NCBI RefSeq assembly: GCF_026914185.1
Contig: NC_070560.1
Span: 2,161,501 to 2,225,500 of the forward strand
Length of the DNA stretch: 64,000 nt
Reading direction: 5' to 3'
DNA from: Puccinia triticina
Lineage: Eukaryota; Basidiomycota; Pucciniomycetes; Pucciniales; Pucciniaceae
A program made the position numbers and the translations under genes. Positions 22,662 through 35,146 of this stretch are shown in pieces. Each line of letters begins with the position of its first letter. Within the stretch, counting starts at the first letter, position 1. The notes beneath the pieces were generated by a model, which was not told the DNA's origin, did not search any database, and saw only the letters and a list, made by a program, of their open reading frames with translations.

Positions 22662-25548
22662 TCAATATTCATCTACGAGAACATCAGGATTGTATGTTGG
22701 ACATCTTAACCAGTCTTGGGCACAGATCAATGCTTCAACCATCGTCACATTGAGTTGACTTCTAAATTCATCGAGAACCCGACCACCCGTTGAGAAGGCT
22801 GATTCCGAAGCTACAGAGGTCATTGGTGCCATCAGCACTGTCCTGGCCAGTTCGGAGAGATGAGGAAGTTCAGCCTGGTTGGCTTTCCACCAGTCGAGGA
22901 TTTTGAAGTGGCTTCCGTTTGGAACTACCACATTGGGTTGCTTGAGGTATAGATCAAGCTCGGAGTTCACAGACATGGTGTAGGTGCCTTTAGTGGAAGC
23001 CAGGAATGCATGAAATACATCGTCTTCGTCATCATCATCGAAAGGGTATTGTGATGTTTCCGCAGCCTTCTCTTGGGGAATGAATTTTTCGGGTTTGGGC
23101 GCGTAGCTAGAGAAATAGTCGTACAAGAGTTCCCTGATATGAGCGAGTTGGGATTCACATGCTTCTTGACTGAGTTTGAGCTTGTTACAAAAGTGAAAAT
23201 AGAGGAAGTCAAGTTTGTAGCGTGGATCGAAAACAATTGCTAGGGAAGCAAAAGTTTGCATGGGGTGCCAATATTTGTTGAACTTTTCGAGCATCGATTC
23301 GGCAGCAAGTTCAATAGATGGTAGAGTGCTTTCCTTTTGAGCTTTATCGATGTATTTCTCAAGCTTAGTCATTATCTTGAAGACCAGATTCGAGGTGGGG
23401 TACTGAGTACCGGAGAGATTGGCAGTAGCTTTGTCAGAAATAAGAGAAGAAAATTCAATGTTTGATCTTTGCAATCTTGAATCTTGATTAAAAGCGAGCT
23501 CACCCTTCTGAAAAATCCCCAAGAAATCTCACATATTTCTCAATTGCACCCATTCAGCTGGGGTGGGATATGAATTGTAGCCCGATTCAGTCATAGACAG
23601 TTTTTCAAAAGCTGTCTTGAATGGCAAAGCCGAGTCAATCATGAAGAAGGTTGAGTTCCATCAAGTAGCAACATCGAGTGTGGGTTGTTTGTCCGAGATT
23701 ATACCGCAGATATCTACGGCTTCGTCAAATGCTTGTTTTCTAGCAGGAGAACTCCGAACATATTTCACCAAAGCACGAAGCTTAGCCAGTCCTTGATTGA
23801 CAGATTGGAGTCCATCTTTCACAACAAGGTTTATGATATGCCCGCAACATCGGACATGGAAATAAGCTCCTTTAGCATCTACACCATGGGTGAAGCGCGT
23901 CAAAATTATTTTGATCGCCCACCGAAATGCTTTTGGTTGGCCCGCCTGCAAGGGCGGACCGTCCATTGACGGTCGGCGATTCTCCAGAAAGGAAACCAGC
24001 GGTTTACTGGATGGGATTCCGAATTTATTTCGGATTGCCAACCCCATTCCGAATTGCTTTCAATAGCTATTTGGAATGGTGACGGGTTGGCGCGGTCTGC
24101 TGAAGGCTTGAAAATGCAAGTGGGCAACTGGTCAAACAAAAGGGGAATCGAACCAGCACCATCTGGCTGATCCACCCCACAGGAGCTGCTTGACCACTAT
24201 CACTACAGGCATGTAGCTGTCGCTGCGGGATGCAGCGTCACCCTGTCGTTGCAAGCCCGCGTGACTGCGCAAGTAGGCGCAGTCACTGCGTCCGCAACCC
24301 CAAATGAAACGTCAGGTGACGCTGCGGGCTGCAACGACACCTATTTGCCCGTAGTGTATGCTAGACACACCATGCAGTCAGGTGTGTGATTAGTGGATAT
24401 AAGGCTGCATTTGTGGGGCTTGCCCGGTCGTATACAAAACTATTCCGGGGAAAATCCAGGAAAGAAACCGGAATGAGATTCCGGTCTGTTTCCTGGAATG
24501 AAGTCGAATGAATTCCGACTTCATTCCGGCGCGGACCCATCTTTTCAGGTTTGGGTTTAACCCGAATTGCGATCGGAATGATTCCGGTCCTTCGACCACA
24601 CCGGAAGCATTCCAATCGCTTTTTGGTTTTTCTTGCCCTCCAGTATTTTTACTGGATTCAAACTTTAAAACTTCACCTGTGGTGTAGTCCCTGAGGAAAT
24701 CGTTCGTAAAGTAGCTTCTGGATCCTTCGGACTGCCGTGTCATTTGTTGCAGCGTTGTCAAGAGTAATAAAGGTACATTTCTCTTGCAGATTCCACTCCA
24801 AAATTGTGTCGCGCAGGCAATCAGCAATCGCCAATCCGGTGTGTGGTGAAGAAAGGGGTTTGAACCCCACAATTCGTTTCTTCAGTTCCCAGTTGTCATT
24901 GATGAAGTGCGCCGTGACCACCATGTATCCAGTCTGATCTCTGGAAGTCCACAAATCAGTGGTCAATGCAACTCGACGAACGGCTGAGATTTCTTCCATT
25001 ATCAAAAGTTTCATTTGATTATAAATATTCAAGCAATCATTGCGCACCGTGTGTTGACCAATCATCTTGAAATCAGGTTGTAAAGACAACACAAACTTGA
25101 TAAAAAACTTGTGTTCTGCAAGCCAAAAAGGATACTCGTGAACAATTATCATTTGCGCCAAAAGTGTACAAGATGTTTCTTGCGAGAACTCCCATTTGTC
25201 GGGGCCGGATTTGGTATTTTCTTGCATTCTGAAGAGAGGACTCCCCTCACAAGCGAAAAGGTGACGTTGGAGATGACTTGTTCCCGCAGATGGACGCCCG
25301 GTAAATTCTTTCTGGCAGTATTTACAGATGGCTTGTGCAAGCCCATCTACTTCTAAAAAAACAAAGAAAGAGATATCAGTAAGTTGAATTTATGATGGTT
25401 AGAAAGAAACCTCAATACCTTCCAAATCAAAGTGGTCCCAAGCCTTGCTGGTCAGTCGGCGTCTCTTTGTGCCTTTGCTGCTGTTGTTCTCAACACAAGG
25501 TTGCTGAGCCGAAGACTGGGTAGGAATGGGAGTGGTGGTTGAATCCAT
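22662..25548 (-). pseudogene. hAT transposase, interrupted (BED finger and dimerisation domain)
   Basis: Would catalyse cut-and-paste transposition of the surrounding element. Exon 1 (25548-25419) joins exon 2 at 25352. An N-terminal BED-type zinc finger follows (CKYCQKEF then SHLQRHLFAC), then the RNase-H-like core (ALTTDLWTS, FITLDNAATNDTAV, FHVRCCGHIINLVV) and a C-terminal dimerisation region (LARTVLMAPMTSVASESAFS). Coding is split at a TA by an 803-base element; the frame closes across the site without it. Two in-frame TGA codons (23661-23663, in DVAT-stop-WNST where the family has Arg, and 23529-23531) also interrupt it. Inactive as it stands. Confidence 0.88.
23882..24684. mobile_element. 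803-bp CACCA-ended element nested in the hAT transposase
   Basis: Ends CACCATGGGTGAAG and CTTCACCTGTGGTG are inverted copies, flanked by TA on both sides (23880-23881 and 24685-24686). Ignoring the insert and one TA, the transposase reading frame is continuous, which fixes the boundaries. Subterminal regions carry many GGAAT/ATTCC words in both orientations. A degenerate tRNA-like stretch on the minus strand (about 24130-24212) has a B-box match GGTTCGATTCC. No transposase of its own. Confidence 0.85.
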
Positions 25549-25748
25549 GATTGTTTGAAGCTTTCTGTTGACCTGATTATGACTTGAGACTCAAGAGATC
25601 TCGATCATTTCATAATCCAACCTTGGGCTCCCATGGGCCAGCCCATCTGAGTGTGGGAAACCAAAACAACAAGCTCAGACCCAGCCCACAAGCTACGGCG
25701 CGGGTTGCCCATGGGCCAGCCCGGCCCATTCTCAACCCTAATGTAAAG

Positions 25749-26240
25749 CCTGAAGGAGCATGTGAATTGCCTGATTTTAGCATGTTTGATACCGGCCACA
25801 CTCTCATGGACAGACTTACGCAGGCTATCTACCACTTGTTTCACTCGCACATCTAAATATGTACTGATGGATTATGGTCAACTTTCTCGTGTTGTAGACC
25901 AAGTCGTAATGATGCAGTGTGTACCATAGCAAAGGGAAAGAGGCTCCCATCCCAACGCACTTCGAAAATATACATGATCAATCCAGATAAAGTGGGCAAG
26001 AGCTGTAATCTGGACTCAATTGGCATTGGGTGATATGAAATTGTGTTATCTCGAGGAATCCAAGAGATGAAGCAACAAAATAAAATAAAAGAATCCAAGA
26101 GCGAGGTGGGGAATGAAATCAAGCAAGCATCAGTCAGTTTTCAAACAATCAAGAGGTTTGAAAGATATGTAGAACATATACATTTTCAGAGGGCCCATCA
26201 GAGGAAAGAAGGTTGGAAAAGAGCAATAACAAAAAAACAG
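25749..26240. other. intergenic gap, no gene seen
   Basis: Short gap holding the 3' flank of the dehydrogenase gene, which ends at 26241 on the minus strand. Overlapping short frames on both strands show no motif. Confidence 0.5.
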
Positions 26241-28416
26241 TTAAGGAAGAAATTTGGAGGGGTTAAGGATATTCAAAGGATCGAACAAGTTTTTGATGGA
26301 CTTCATCATCTTGATATTTGTTGGAGGTTGAGAGTACTTGAGGTAGGGAGACTTCATGAGACCTAATCCATGTTCGGCAGAGATGGAGCCGTTATGACTC
26401 GAGACCTTCTCGTATATCCAAGGCTCTAATACTTCTTCAATCCTCCGATCCCATTGTTTAGCGATCACATTCAAGTGTAGATTGCCTATAATAAAACATA
26501 TAGGAAATGGAGCGGGAAAAGATTATCATTATCGTCGCTATGTATGAAAGATCAGTAATCGAAAAAAAGTACATACCATCTCCAATATGTCCATACCCAA
26601 CCACATCTCTCAATAAATCACCCTCAGACCCATCAGGTGCCAGAATGCCATGCTTAATGAATCGCTCCCGCGCTTCTTCGACAATCGAGTACATCAACGG
26701 CATGGGCACACTGAGATCGTACTTGTAAGTTGGGCCATGTTTGCCGACCGATTCAGGGATCAGCTCTCGGAAGGACCAAATCGATTGTAGTTGGGTTTCG
26801 TCCTGTGATAAGATCCCATCGCTAATCATCTCAGACTCCATCAGTGATTCGATCAAGTGTTCAAGTTTCTGCAACCAGTCGAAATTCGTGATTAGTTTTA
26901 CTCATGAGGCTTGAAGATCGTAGCAAAGGCAAGAAACCTACGACGTCATCGTGTTGCTTGTTGCTTCCACTAGTTTCAATGAGCACATAGAATTGGCCTT
27001 CATCCTGAGAGCTCGTAAAGGGGGTTTTTTGCTGGGTGTGCTTGAGAACGAGGTCGAAGCAGTTCTGGTCGAAGAATTCGAATGCTGAGAGGATTTCACC
27101 GAGTTTCTGGCGAGCGAGGACGAAGAGTTTCTGGATGGTAGCATAGTCTTTGACCGGCATCAGTGCTACATTCACGGCTGCTGGTCGGGGTGGAGTGAGG
27201 ATGGTGGCCCCCGTGATGACTCCAAGAGTGCCCTCGGAGCCGATGAAGAGTTGCTTGAGGTCGTAGCCTACAATTTAAGACATGGGGAGCAAAAGGTGGA
27301 TCAGTAGCGGGCAGAGATTTGATGCTGGAGAAGGAACACTAACCGGTATTGTCCTTTCGTAGACCGGTCTTCATCCCACTACTCAAGATTGTGCCCTCTT
27401 GATCGGGTAAAACGACTTCCAAGCCGAGCACCGAACCATGTAGAGATCCGTATCGAAGCAACCTCAATCCTCCTGCATTGGTAGCAATATTTCCTCCAAC
27501 CTGACAACTTGAATTTAATGTTAGCTTTTTTCTTTTTTTTCTATTCTGAAAAAAAAGAGCATAAAATATCGCATCTATCCGGAAAGAAAATGAACGCTCA
27601 CGATCCCTTGGCGCCCAAGTCTAGTGGAAAAATGAAGCCTTTCTCCTTCAAGAAATCGTCCACTGATTGTAATATACATCCAGCATCCACGCTAACTATC
27701 CCTGAAATAATAAACGGGAAAAGAAAATTAGTCCCTAATGTGTTTTAGGTCGACGGAAGGTCACATACCACTCGTCTCATCAAAAGTCCTAATTTTGTTG
27801 AGGCCACTTAAGTTGAGGATGACCTCATCGAAGACAGGAACTGATCCACCGACTAGTCCAGTGTTGCCACCTTGTGGGCATATCGCTAGTCGATTCTGTT
27901 GATGGTTTTGTTGCAGAAAATGATCAGCAGCTGAACGGCATCTGAGAGGATACATTGTCAGTTTGGAAGTCGATTATTACCTTGTGACAATACGAGACTA
28001 TCCGGCTGACTTCGTCTGTGCTCTTGGGCTTAAGCACTACCTTGGATTGTCCACGATACTTGCCCATCCAATCGACGTTGAAGGCCTCCAAATCCGAAGG
28101 GTCAGTCCGAAGGTCATCAGCTAGCAAACAACCAAGTATTAGTACGGCTGTTTGAAAAAAAGCAGACTGCCTGTGTGGGTAAGTTGATAGACGAACTTTC
28201 TAAGGCGCTAAGTACCGCTCCGGGGCGCGAACCAAGGATGCTTCGGAACTGTTTGACATCCTCTACTGCGAGAGTTTTGTGGTCCGGTCTGGACAAGGTC
28301 CGGTTACTTGCGAGGCGAGGCGCCGAGCCAACAATGGTTCGCCGGGGGTTCTTGGGACTATTACTCCAGGCTCTCCGTCCGATCTGGGCTAAGGATAACC
28401 TCGAGAATGGTGTCAT
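26241..28416 (-). CDS. D-2-hydroxyglutarate dehydrogenase-type FAD oxidoreductase
   Basis: Oxidises D-2-hydroxyglutarate (or D-lactate; the two subfamilies are hard to separate by eye) with FAD, probably in mitochondria. Eight exons join in frame: 28416-28197, 28120-27981, 27895-27769, 27701-27602, 27507-27344, 27267-26942, 26868-26577 and 26485-26241, giving about 537 residues, normal for the family. Signatures: [17 protein letters not shown]-binding [19 protein letters not shown] near residue 127; [20 protein letters not shown] near 195; [33 protein letters not shown] near 493; C-terminal LNPSKFLP. The N-terminus from 28416 is Arg/Ser-rich without acidic residues, like a mitochondrial presequence; an in-frame ATG at 28536 would add 40 residues and is less likely. 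No disabling change seen. The first intron (donor after 28197) is the least certain. Confidence 0.92.
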
Positions 28417-29004
28417 TTCGGATCCTGCTGGGACAAGCGTTGTTCGGTTCTCGTGCCGCTGCAGTTCACAACCGCCGAACTGCGCCCTTTCGCGAACTTT
28501 TATCGAAGTCCCTCCGAGGGGGGCCCGAAGCGCCAAGTTTGGTCCTCACCCCACCGGGCGGGCGAGGATGTCCCCGGGTGGTCCTCCGGCGCCTCCCGGA
28601 GTGCCGGCCAACCCGCTCAGTGAGGTCAAAAACTCAAATTCATGACAGTACCTACAGCGACTTCAGAGGGAAGAATATCAGAAGTAATTCATAATCTTCT
28701 GATCTTATGATGATTCTAAAAATCAGGGTCAGAACATTTTTCCGCTCACACAAGCGGTTCAAGCAACACCCGCACGCCAAAACAAGTCACCTCGAGCTGA
28801 AAACTCATGGTTTTCCAGGATCATTATGAAACAAGTGAAGAAAAGTCAAAATTTTAGGTTGCCGCCGTGGTTTATGACTAAAGGAATGGTGAAGAGTCCA
28901 GTATTTACAAAGATTTTCCATCAGATCATAAGACAAAGGCATTTGAGAACTGCTGTAAATCTTAAGATTTTTGGAGGCCAATTTCTAGTAAGAATAGAAG
29001 TAGG
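28417..29004. other. intergenic, upstream of the dehydrogenase gene
   Basis: GC-rich near 28420-28620, then AT-rich. Probably holds the dehydrogenase promoter; no clear TATA box or conserved site. Plus-strand frames here are shadows of the first dehydrogenase exon. Confidence 0.45.
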
Positions 29005-29694
29005 TCATGGATAATGTTTGGACAAAGAGTCTCCCATTTGGTCCCTCAGCTCCTAACAAATTCACCACACCGGGCTATTGGACGATGGCTTCAGGTTAGT
29101 GGTGTTTACAACAAGATGATTGTAAACCGCAGGACATAAATTAGCTCACCACCTTGTCACATTCGTTCATCATTGGAATGATGACCGCATCAGCATCTTT
29201 CTTTTTTCTGTCCCATAAAAGTTTCAATCAGGAGAGATTCTGTGTCAACAGCCTGGAAAAAATGGCTGGTTTGCAAAAATTGCATGAAGCACTTACATCT
29301 GAATTAATGATCCATTGGTTGTGCTTATATGAAGCTAATGGCAAGTAATCTTGTCAGATATTTTACCCCAGTTCACTGCAGATTCGCATTGGAGGGTATT
29401 TTGGCTCACATTGCATGATCCAACGATTACTTGGAACCCCGTTGGTGGGATGCGATAGAAAAACCCGGTCTGCGGATCGGCCGGGATCTGCTGGTAGGCT
29501 CTAAAACGTGAAGGATTCTCAAACATCGTGCGTCGCCGGCTCAGCTGCGAAGGTGGAAAATAGCAGTGCTATTATTTCAAAGTCAACTAGAGATGACTCA
29601 CGCGATGCAATCATCCTTCGACGCGATGGCCGGAAAGCCTTTCGGCTGAAAGCAGTACGGCTTGTTGAGCTCAGCATCAGCATTCCATGCCTCA
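29005..29694 (-). pseudogene. 3' part of disrupted secreted-protein paralog
   Basis: Paralog of the 17.3-19.1 kb gene. It includes the end of exon 5 (EAWNADAELNKPYCF-like, up to 29694) and exon 6 (AYQQIPADPQTGFFYRIPPT, then GFQVIVGSCNVSQNTL), without the insertions found in the other copy. It ends in TAG after KITCH, where the other copy has CAG followed by a splice donor. The last exon (GPNGRLFVQT) is still recognisable but holds stops. It continues in the 5' part beyond the retrotransposon (35604-36344). Confidence 0.75.
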
Positions 29695-29698
29695 TATT

Positions 29699-30151
29699 TG
29701 TGATGCTCGCCGGTTTCAAGAGCGGGAAATATGCGAGCGAACTTAGTTGGTGTTCCATTGCAGGGAGGAAGGGTCTATTTATAGACCGAGGGATGGAACG
29801 GCTCGACGAGAGGAGACAAAAGAGAATACAAGAGAGGCTCATCGGATGAGCTCTATAAGGTCTTAAGAGGATACAAAAGGAGTGGCCGCACTTGGAGAAG
29901 TCCGGTCGCGATAGACAACTGATATACACGGTTTAGGATATAACTATGTGGAGATGATAATGTGAGCATGCCGCGAACGGCTACATACAGAGTCTTAGCC
30001 GAGAGCGGCAGTAAGAGAGTTATAGTTCAACACATAAGCAAGAAAGGGATAGTGCCGAAGCCGGCATATAAGGGAAGAAGAATGACCGAGAGCGGTCAAG
30101 AGAGGAGAGGGAGTATTACCTTAAGAGGAAGTGTAAGCCGGCGGCTTCACA
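29699..30151 (-). repeat. 3' LTR of the Ty3/gypsy element
   Basis: 453 bases; on the minus strand it starts TGTGAAGCCGCC and ends GAGCATCACA. Matches the LTR at 35147-35599 except for about four substitutions. Confidence 0.95.
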
Positions 30152-33100
30152 TCATCCCCTCCGTAGTTCCAAGCCTCCGTGCTTGGTTCTTCAGATGATT
30201 GGGAATTGGTTGCGACTCCTTCGATCTGTTTCTGTGTTTTTTCCCAGAGGTCCAGTAGCTTTTTGTACATTGTTGGAGAAGTGTAGTTTCGAAGCATCAC
30301 CATGATATCGTTTGAGACGATCCCCGTTAGTAGTAGATTTGAGAACATGTCCGTTGGGAGACTGTAATTTAAAGTAGGACGGTTCTCGAATTGCCTTAAC
30401 ACCACTTCCCCCGGACGTAGATTACATTCAAAGTAGGTAGTCTCTGATTTTTCGGAGCGTAGGGCAGCCTTCTTATTGATCTTGTCAATTTGACCCTGTC
30501 GTTCTTGGGCAAAAGAGTCTGCTCGAAGAGTTCGCGACTCGAGTCTGTCCACTTGGGACGATACTGCTACCTTGGGTTCTACGCCGTAACACATGTAAAA
30601 GGGGGACCGTTCGAGTCCAGCTGTTCTCGACGACCTATATCCGAATAGAGCCAGCCCGACATATAGGTCCCATTCGGTCTGTTTATTGGGAACGCACATT
30701 TTCCGTAGGCTGTTGTTGAGCGTGCCGTGGAATCTTTCTACCAGTCCGTTCGATTGCGGGTGATAGGGGGAGATCCGGTTGTGCTTGATGTTATGCTCGG
30801 CTAAGAATTTTTGGTACACCTGACCGTTGAATTCCGACCCATTATCGGTCGTAATGGAATGCGGGAAACCATGATTCTCGATTATGGTCTTGACCAGTTT
30901 GGTCGCCGCGAGACCGGATTGTGCTGTTAAGGGTACAGCGTAAGCCCAACCAGTACCATAGTCAATTGCAGTTACTAGGAATTGGTTACCTCTTGGTGTT
31001 CTCGGGAGAGGTCCGACGAAGTCCATACCCCAAGTCGCGAAGGGCGCTTTGCGCTCGATCACCTGCATAGGCATTTTGTTTTGATCTGAGTTTGGAGCAC
31101 AGTATTGACATGCCGTACAATTTTTGACCACCTCTTCAACGATGTCGTTCATAAACGGAAAGTGACATTCAGTCCTTAGCTGACAGGCGGTGTCTTTAGC
31201 ATTGCGATGTCCGAGGCGGCTGTGGGTTTCTTGCGCGAGTCTAATCGCCCGTTCTACTTCTGGAATGATTAATGTGTTGGGACGATCCTTCGAGGTTCTG
31301 TACAGATTGCCGTTTTTCCAGCTAAAGCCCTTCAGGCGTACGTTTTCAGGATGATTATCTCTCATGCAGCGTAGCTGCTCGAAGGCTTTCATGACTACCG
31401 GTTCCAGTGAGAAAAGGGAATCGGCCACCTCTGGAGGATCAGGATCCAAGGCGCAGTCCGGTTTTCGAGATAGTGCGTCTGCGGCCATTTGTTCGGGTCC
31501 GGGTCAATAGACGATATGAGCATTGAAGAATTCGAGTTCATCGACGAATCGAGCTAAGCGGCGGTTCACATCCTTTTGAGTCTTAAAGTGTTTCAGTGAC
31601 TCATGGTCACTGCGCACTAGTACCGGAGATCCCTCGACGTATCCGCGGAAGTGTTTTGGTGCATGGATGATCGCCAGAAGCTCTCTTTCTTGGGCTGAAT
31701 ACTTCTGTTCCGTCTTTGATAGTTTGCGAGATTCGTAGGCGATGGGCTTGAGGGTGTGGTTTTTAACGACCTTGGCGTATTCTTCGAGGTTGAAGCCCGC
31801 GGTTATTGCTTCGCTGTTGGGATCTTGTTGGAGAACGGCCCCGATGTTCTGACCCGAGGCGTCGGTGTCCAAAACAAAAGGGTTGAAGGGCTTGGGGTGG
31901 TGTAAGATGACCGTTCGTGCCAGGTGATATTTCAGGTCCTTGAATGCAATCGCCTGGTCTTCCCCCCACGAAATTTCCGCGCCCCGTCGCGGGGAACCTT
32001 TGGTCAACTTGTAGAGTGGCGTCGCAATTTTTGAAAATTTTTTAATAAATCTTTTGTAATACGTTGCCAAGTTCAAAAATCCACGTACTTCAGTTATGTT
32101 ACTGGGCTTAGGCCAATCCTTGATTTTCTGGATTTTTCGATCGTCAACGTTGATTCCTGCCCCATTGACGACATGCCCCAGAAAGACTAGTTCCTTCTTG
32201 CCCCATTCGCACTTCTTTTCGGATACTACCAAGTCGTATTTTTTTAACAGTTCAAAAATCCTTTTAATATGCGCTTTATGTTCTTCTTCTGACTTAGAGA
32301 AAACAATTACGTCATCCATATATACCAAAGCGTACTTACCCAGACACTCCTGAAGAATATTATTCATCATGTGCTGGAAGGTTGCTGGCGCGTTGCACAA
32401 TCCAAACGGCATCACTAGGAACTCGTATGACCCGTTGCGCGTCGCGAACGCCGTCTTGGGAATCGATCGCTCCGTCAGTTTTACTTGCCAAAATCCTGAC
32501 TTCAAGTTGATAGAGCTGAAAATTTTAGCGCCTTGGAGGAACTGATATGCATCGTCTATGCGCGGTAGCGGGAAGGAGTTTTTAACTGTCAAGGCGTTCA
32601 GTTTGCGATAGTCAACGCAAGCTCTAGACGTCCCGTCTGGTTTCCTAACCAAGATGATGGGAGCTGACCAAGGCGACTTACTTGGTCTGATTATACCATC
32701 CTTTAGTCCATCCTTGACAAACTGTTCGATCAGCAGATGTTCAGGAGGTGAATAAGGACGCCCGTGGGATCTTACAGCGCCTGCCGTACCAGTATCGATA
32801 TCGTGTTCAAATTCCTTGTCTTTGGGGAGTCCTACCACGACCCTAAATGTTTCGGGTGCGGTTTCGTACGCCAATTTCAGATATTCATTGTCGAACGTCC
32901 TAGTCGACACTACCATAGAGTTTAGACCCAATCGCGGCCGATGGTCGCCGTTGTAAGGGCGCACATTGACAACCTTGTTGTTTGCGTCTATGAATGTGTA
33001 CGACAAATCGTCGTAGTCTGGGACTGCCCGCGTCTGACACAGCCAAGGGAGGCCTAGTACTAGGTCCATCTCGGGCAGGTTGATAAGGAAGGCTTTGATC

Positions 33101-34803
33101 TCCATTTGGTTGTTGTCCACGCAAAGAGTGAACCGGCCTTTCAACTTGACCTGTTCTACATGTCCGTTAGCTAGTCTAACATTCCGGGGAGTTATCTGCA
33201 CAATGTCGATCTCTTTTCGTTCGTATAGATCGCGAGCTACTACAACGTCTAGGTAGATAGACCCGGCTCCTGAGTCGATAATAGTGTCGCATACGACTCC
33301 TCCTATACCGAATTCATAACGTGGTAAGGATCGTTCTCCATCGTTGAGTGCGTTTAACTCAAGTTCAGGTGGGCTGTCACCGAGCCAGATTATGCTAGAA
33401 TTGTCCGATGTAGAGCTCACTTCGAAATCGTAAGACTCGTGATCACTACCCAATTGTAGCCAATCAACCTGGTTGGTGTCCGTCGTGCGCAGCCTTTTGT
33501 GGGTTAGTCCTATGGAATCTGTATGTTTTCGCTTTCTAAGCGGTTCATCCGCTTCAGTAACCAGAGCGTTCAATTCGAGTTCCCTTGTCAATCCATGTCG
33601 CGATGCGCCTGGGATGAAGTGTCGAGCCCGGGGATTCAGAGTTGATTCGATCCTACTGCACAACAGCTGCGAGTCCTTCTTGCGCTCGACCGTATCCCAT
33701 AGGATTTGATTCATGCGCGCAATGGACGCATCAAATTTTTTCTCAATGTTTTGAGCGATTTTGTCCAAGGCTTCCTTGATATGATTTCTAGGTTCCAGAA
33801 GAGTTATGGCAGGAGCCATAAAAAACAGATCGTTTCGCGGTGATTCTTTGTTCGAATCCGGTTCGTCTAGATCAATCAGATTAAGAGTTTGTCTGGATTT
33901 TTTGTTATCATTTTTATACTTTATTTTTCTCAGCGAAGGACAGTCCTTAGATAAGTGTCCGATTTTATTGCAGTTATAACATCGAGCTTTGCTTACATCT
34001 ACAGCATCCAGGTCCATCGGAGTGGCCGGCGCCACCAAGTTTCTACGCGGAAAGGAAAAGCTGTTACCGGTGGAACGCCGATGGTGACTAGGGGTGAAGC
34101 TTCTTGGAGTGAAGGCCCGTTGGTTACCGTAGTTCGAGGAACCTCCGCGAAGATAGTTACTTTTTGCTAATCTATCATGTTCGCGGAGCGAGTGCGATAA
34201 ATCGTCCAACGTTTCACACTTGTCGCCCAATACCTTGACGCGAAGATGACCTGGCAGATTGAAGGTGAACAAGAATTTCTTGTCATCGTCAGTCATCGTG
34301 TTGGCGGGTAATTTGATGCTTAGTCTAGTGAATCGGTTAATATAGTCTTCTGCTGTAGTATATCTGAGGGACTGAAGTTCGACGCGAGTGTTGTATTGGC
34401 TATGGGAATAGTTAAACTGAGCCCGCAACTTACGGGTAAAGGTTGCCCAGGGCATCTCGTTTACATTTAGCTCACTGACTAGGTTATACCAGAAGGCCTC
34501 GGCGCTGTCTTTTAAGTGTGGCACAACCATCGACGTCCATTTCTCTTCGGGTTGTCCACGACCTGTAAGAATGAATTCTATTTTTTTGATCCAAACGTCG
34601 ACATCGTCCTTTCCGTCAAAGTTGGGGAGTTGGACGGAGACAGGGTCCGGTCGGGGCTCGCGAGGCTCGCGATCGACTTGCTGGTTGTTGTTTGCATTTG
34701 CGGCCAGTAGTTGTTGAATTTGCATCTGTTGGTTATTGATAACTTCTTCCCGGGCGGCAATCTGTGCCGCGTGGATTTGGCCATTGATCATTGGTGCGTC
34801 CAT
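30121..34803 (-). CDS. Gag-Pol polyprotein with one internal TGA
   Basis: Single-frame retrotransposon polyprotein of about 1560 codons. Gag region first; CCHC knuckle CYNCNKIGHLSKDC near residue 273; aspartic protease DSGAG near 509; reverse transcriptase with YMDD near 826; RNase H starting LDTDASGQNIGAVLQQ; integrase with an H-H-C-C zinc region (HSRLGH ... CTACQYC) and a D-D-E core (MDFVGPL, TTDNGSEFN, VERFHG). The C-terminus runs about 30 bases into the 3' LTR. One in-frame TGA (31504-31506) interrupts it between RNase H and integrase, at the Arg of the conserved IVYRPG step; a single C-to-T change from CGA explains it. All other catalytic residues are present. Confidence 0.93.
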
Positions 34804-35146
34804 CTCGGCTATCTGATATATGATACGGTATCTGATTGGAACGGTTCTAACAACGGTAGAAGTAGTATAAGTACTTTAAATAAAATATATGTTTATGATT
34901 CTTGTATCGGACCACGGATAGCTATTTTGGATTTTGTTTCGGAGAGGGATTTTTTTTTTTGTTAAGAGATTACTTACCGGTTCGCGACGCCGGTAGGAGA
35001 GAGGATAAAGGTTTTAAGTCGGGGTGGTTTAAATTTTCTAAGAAGTTTTTATCGGTGTGAGTATAAGGGTTTCTCTAATCTATGGATGTCTTTTGGGAAC
35101 GGAGAGTTTTAAGATGAGAGAAAGGGTTGACTCACAGAAATATTTC

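Larger units (their letters stand above)
21677..25740 (-). mobile_element. hAT transposon with nested insertions
   Basis: Terminal inverted repeats start TAGGGTTGAGAATGGGCC at 21677 and end with its complement at 25740. The flanks ATGTCAAG (21669-21676) and ATGTAAAG (25741-25748) match 7 of 8, the 8-bp duplication expected of hAT. It encodes a BED-finger transposase on the minus strand. Two younger elements lie inside it: a TAGCG-rich MITE (21978-22453) and a CACCA-ended element (23882-24684). Total 4064 bases. Confidence 0.88.

Noticed and set aside
24130..24212. Possible second tRNA gene on the minus strand
   Set aside because: B-box matches but the T stem does not pair and no acceptor stem is found; recorded only as a tRNA-like stretch inside the nested element.
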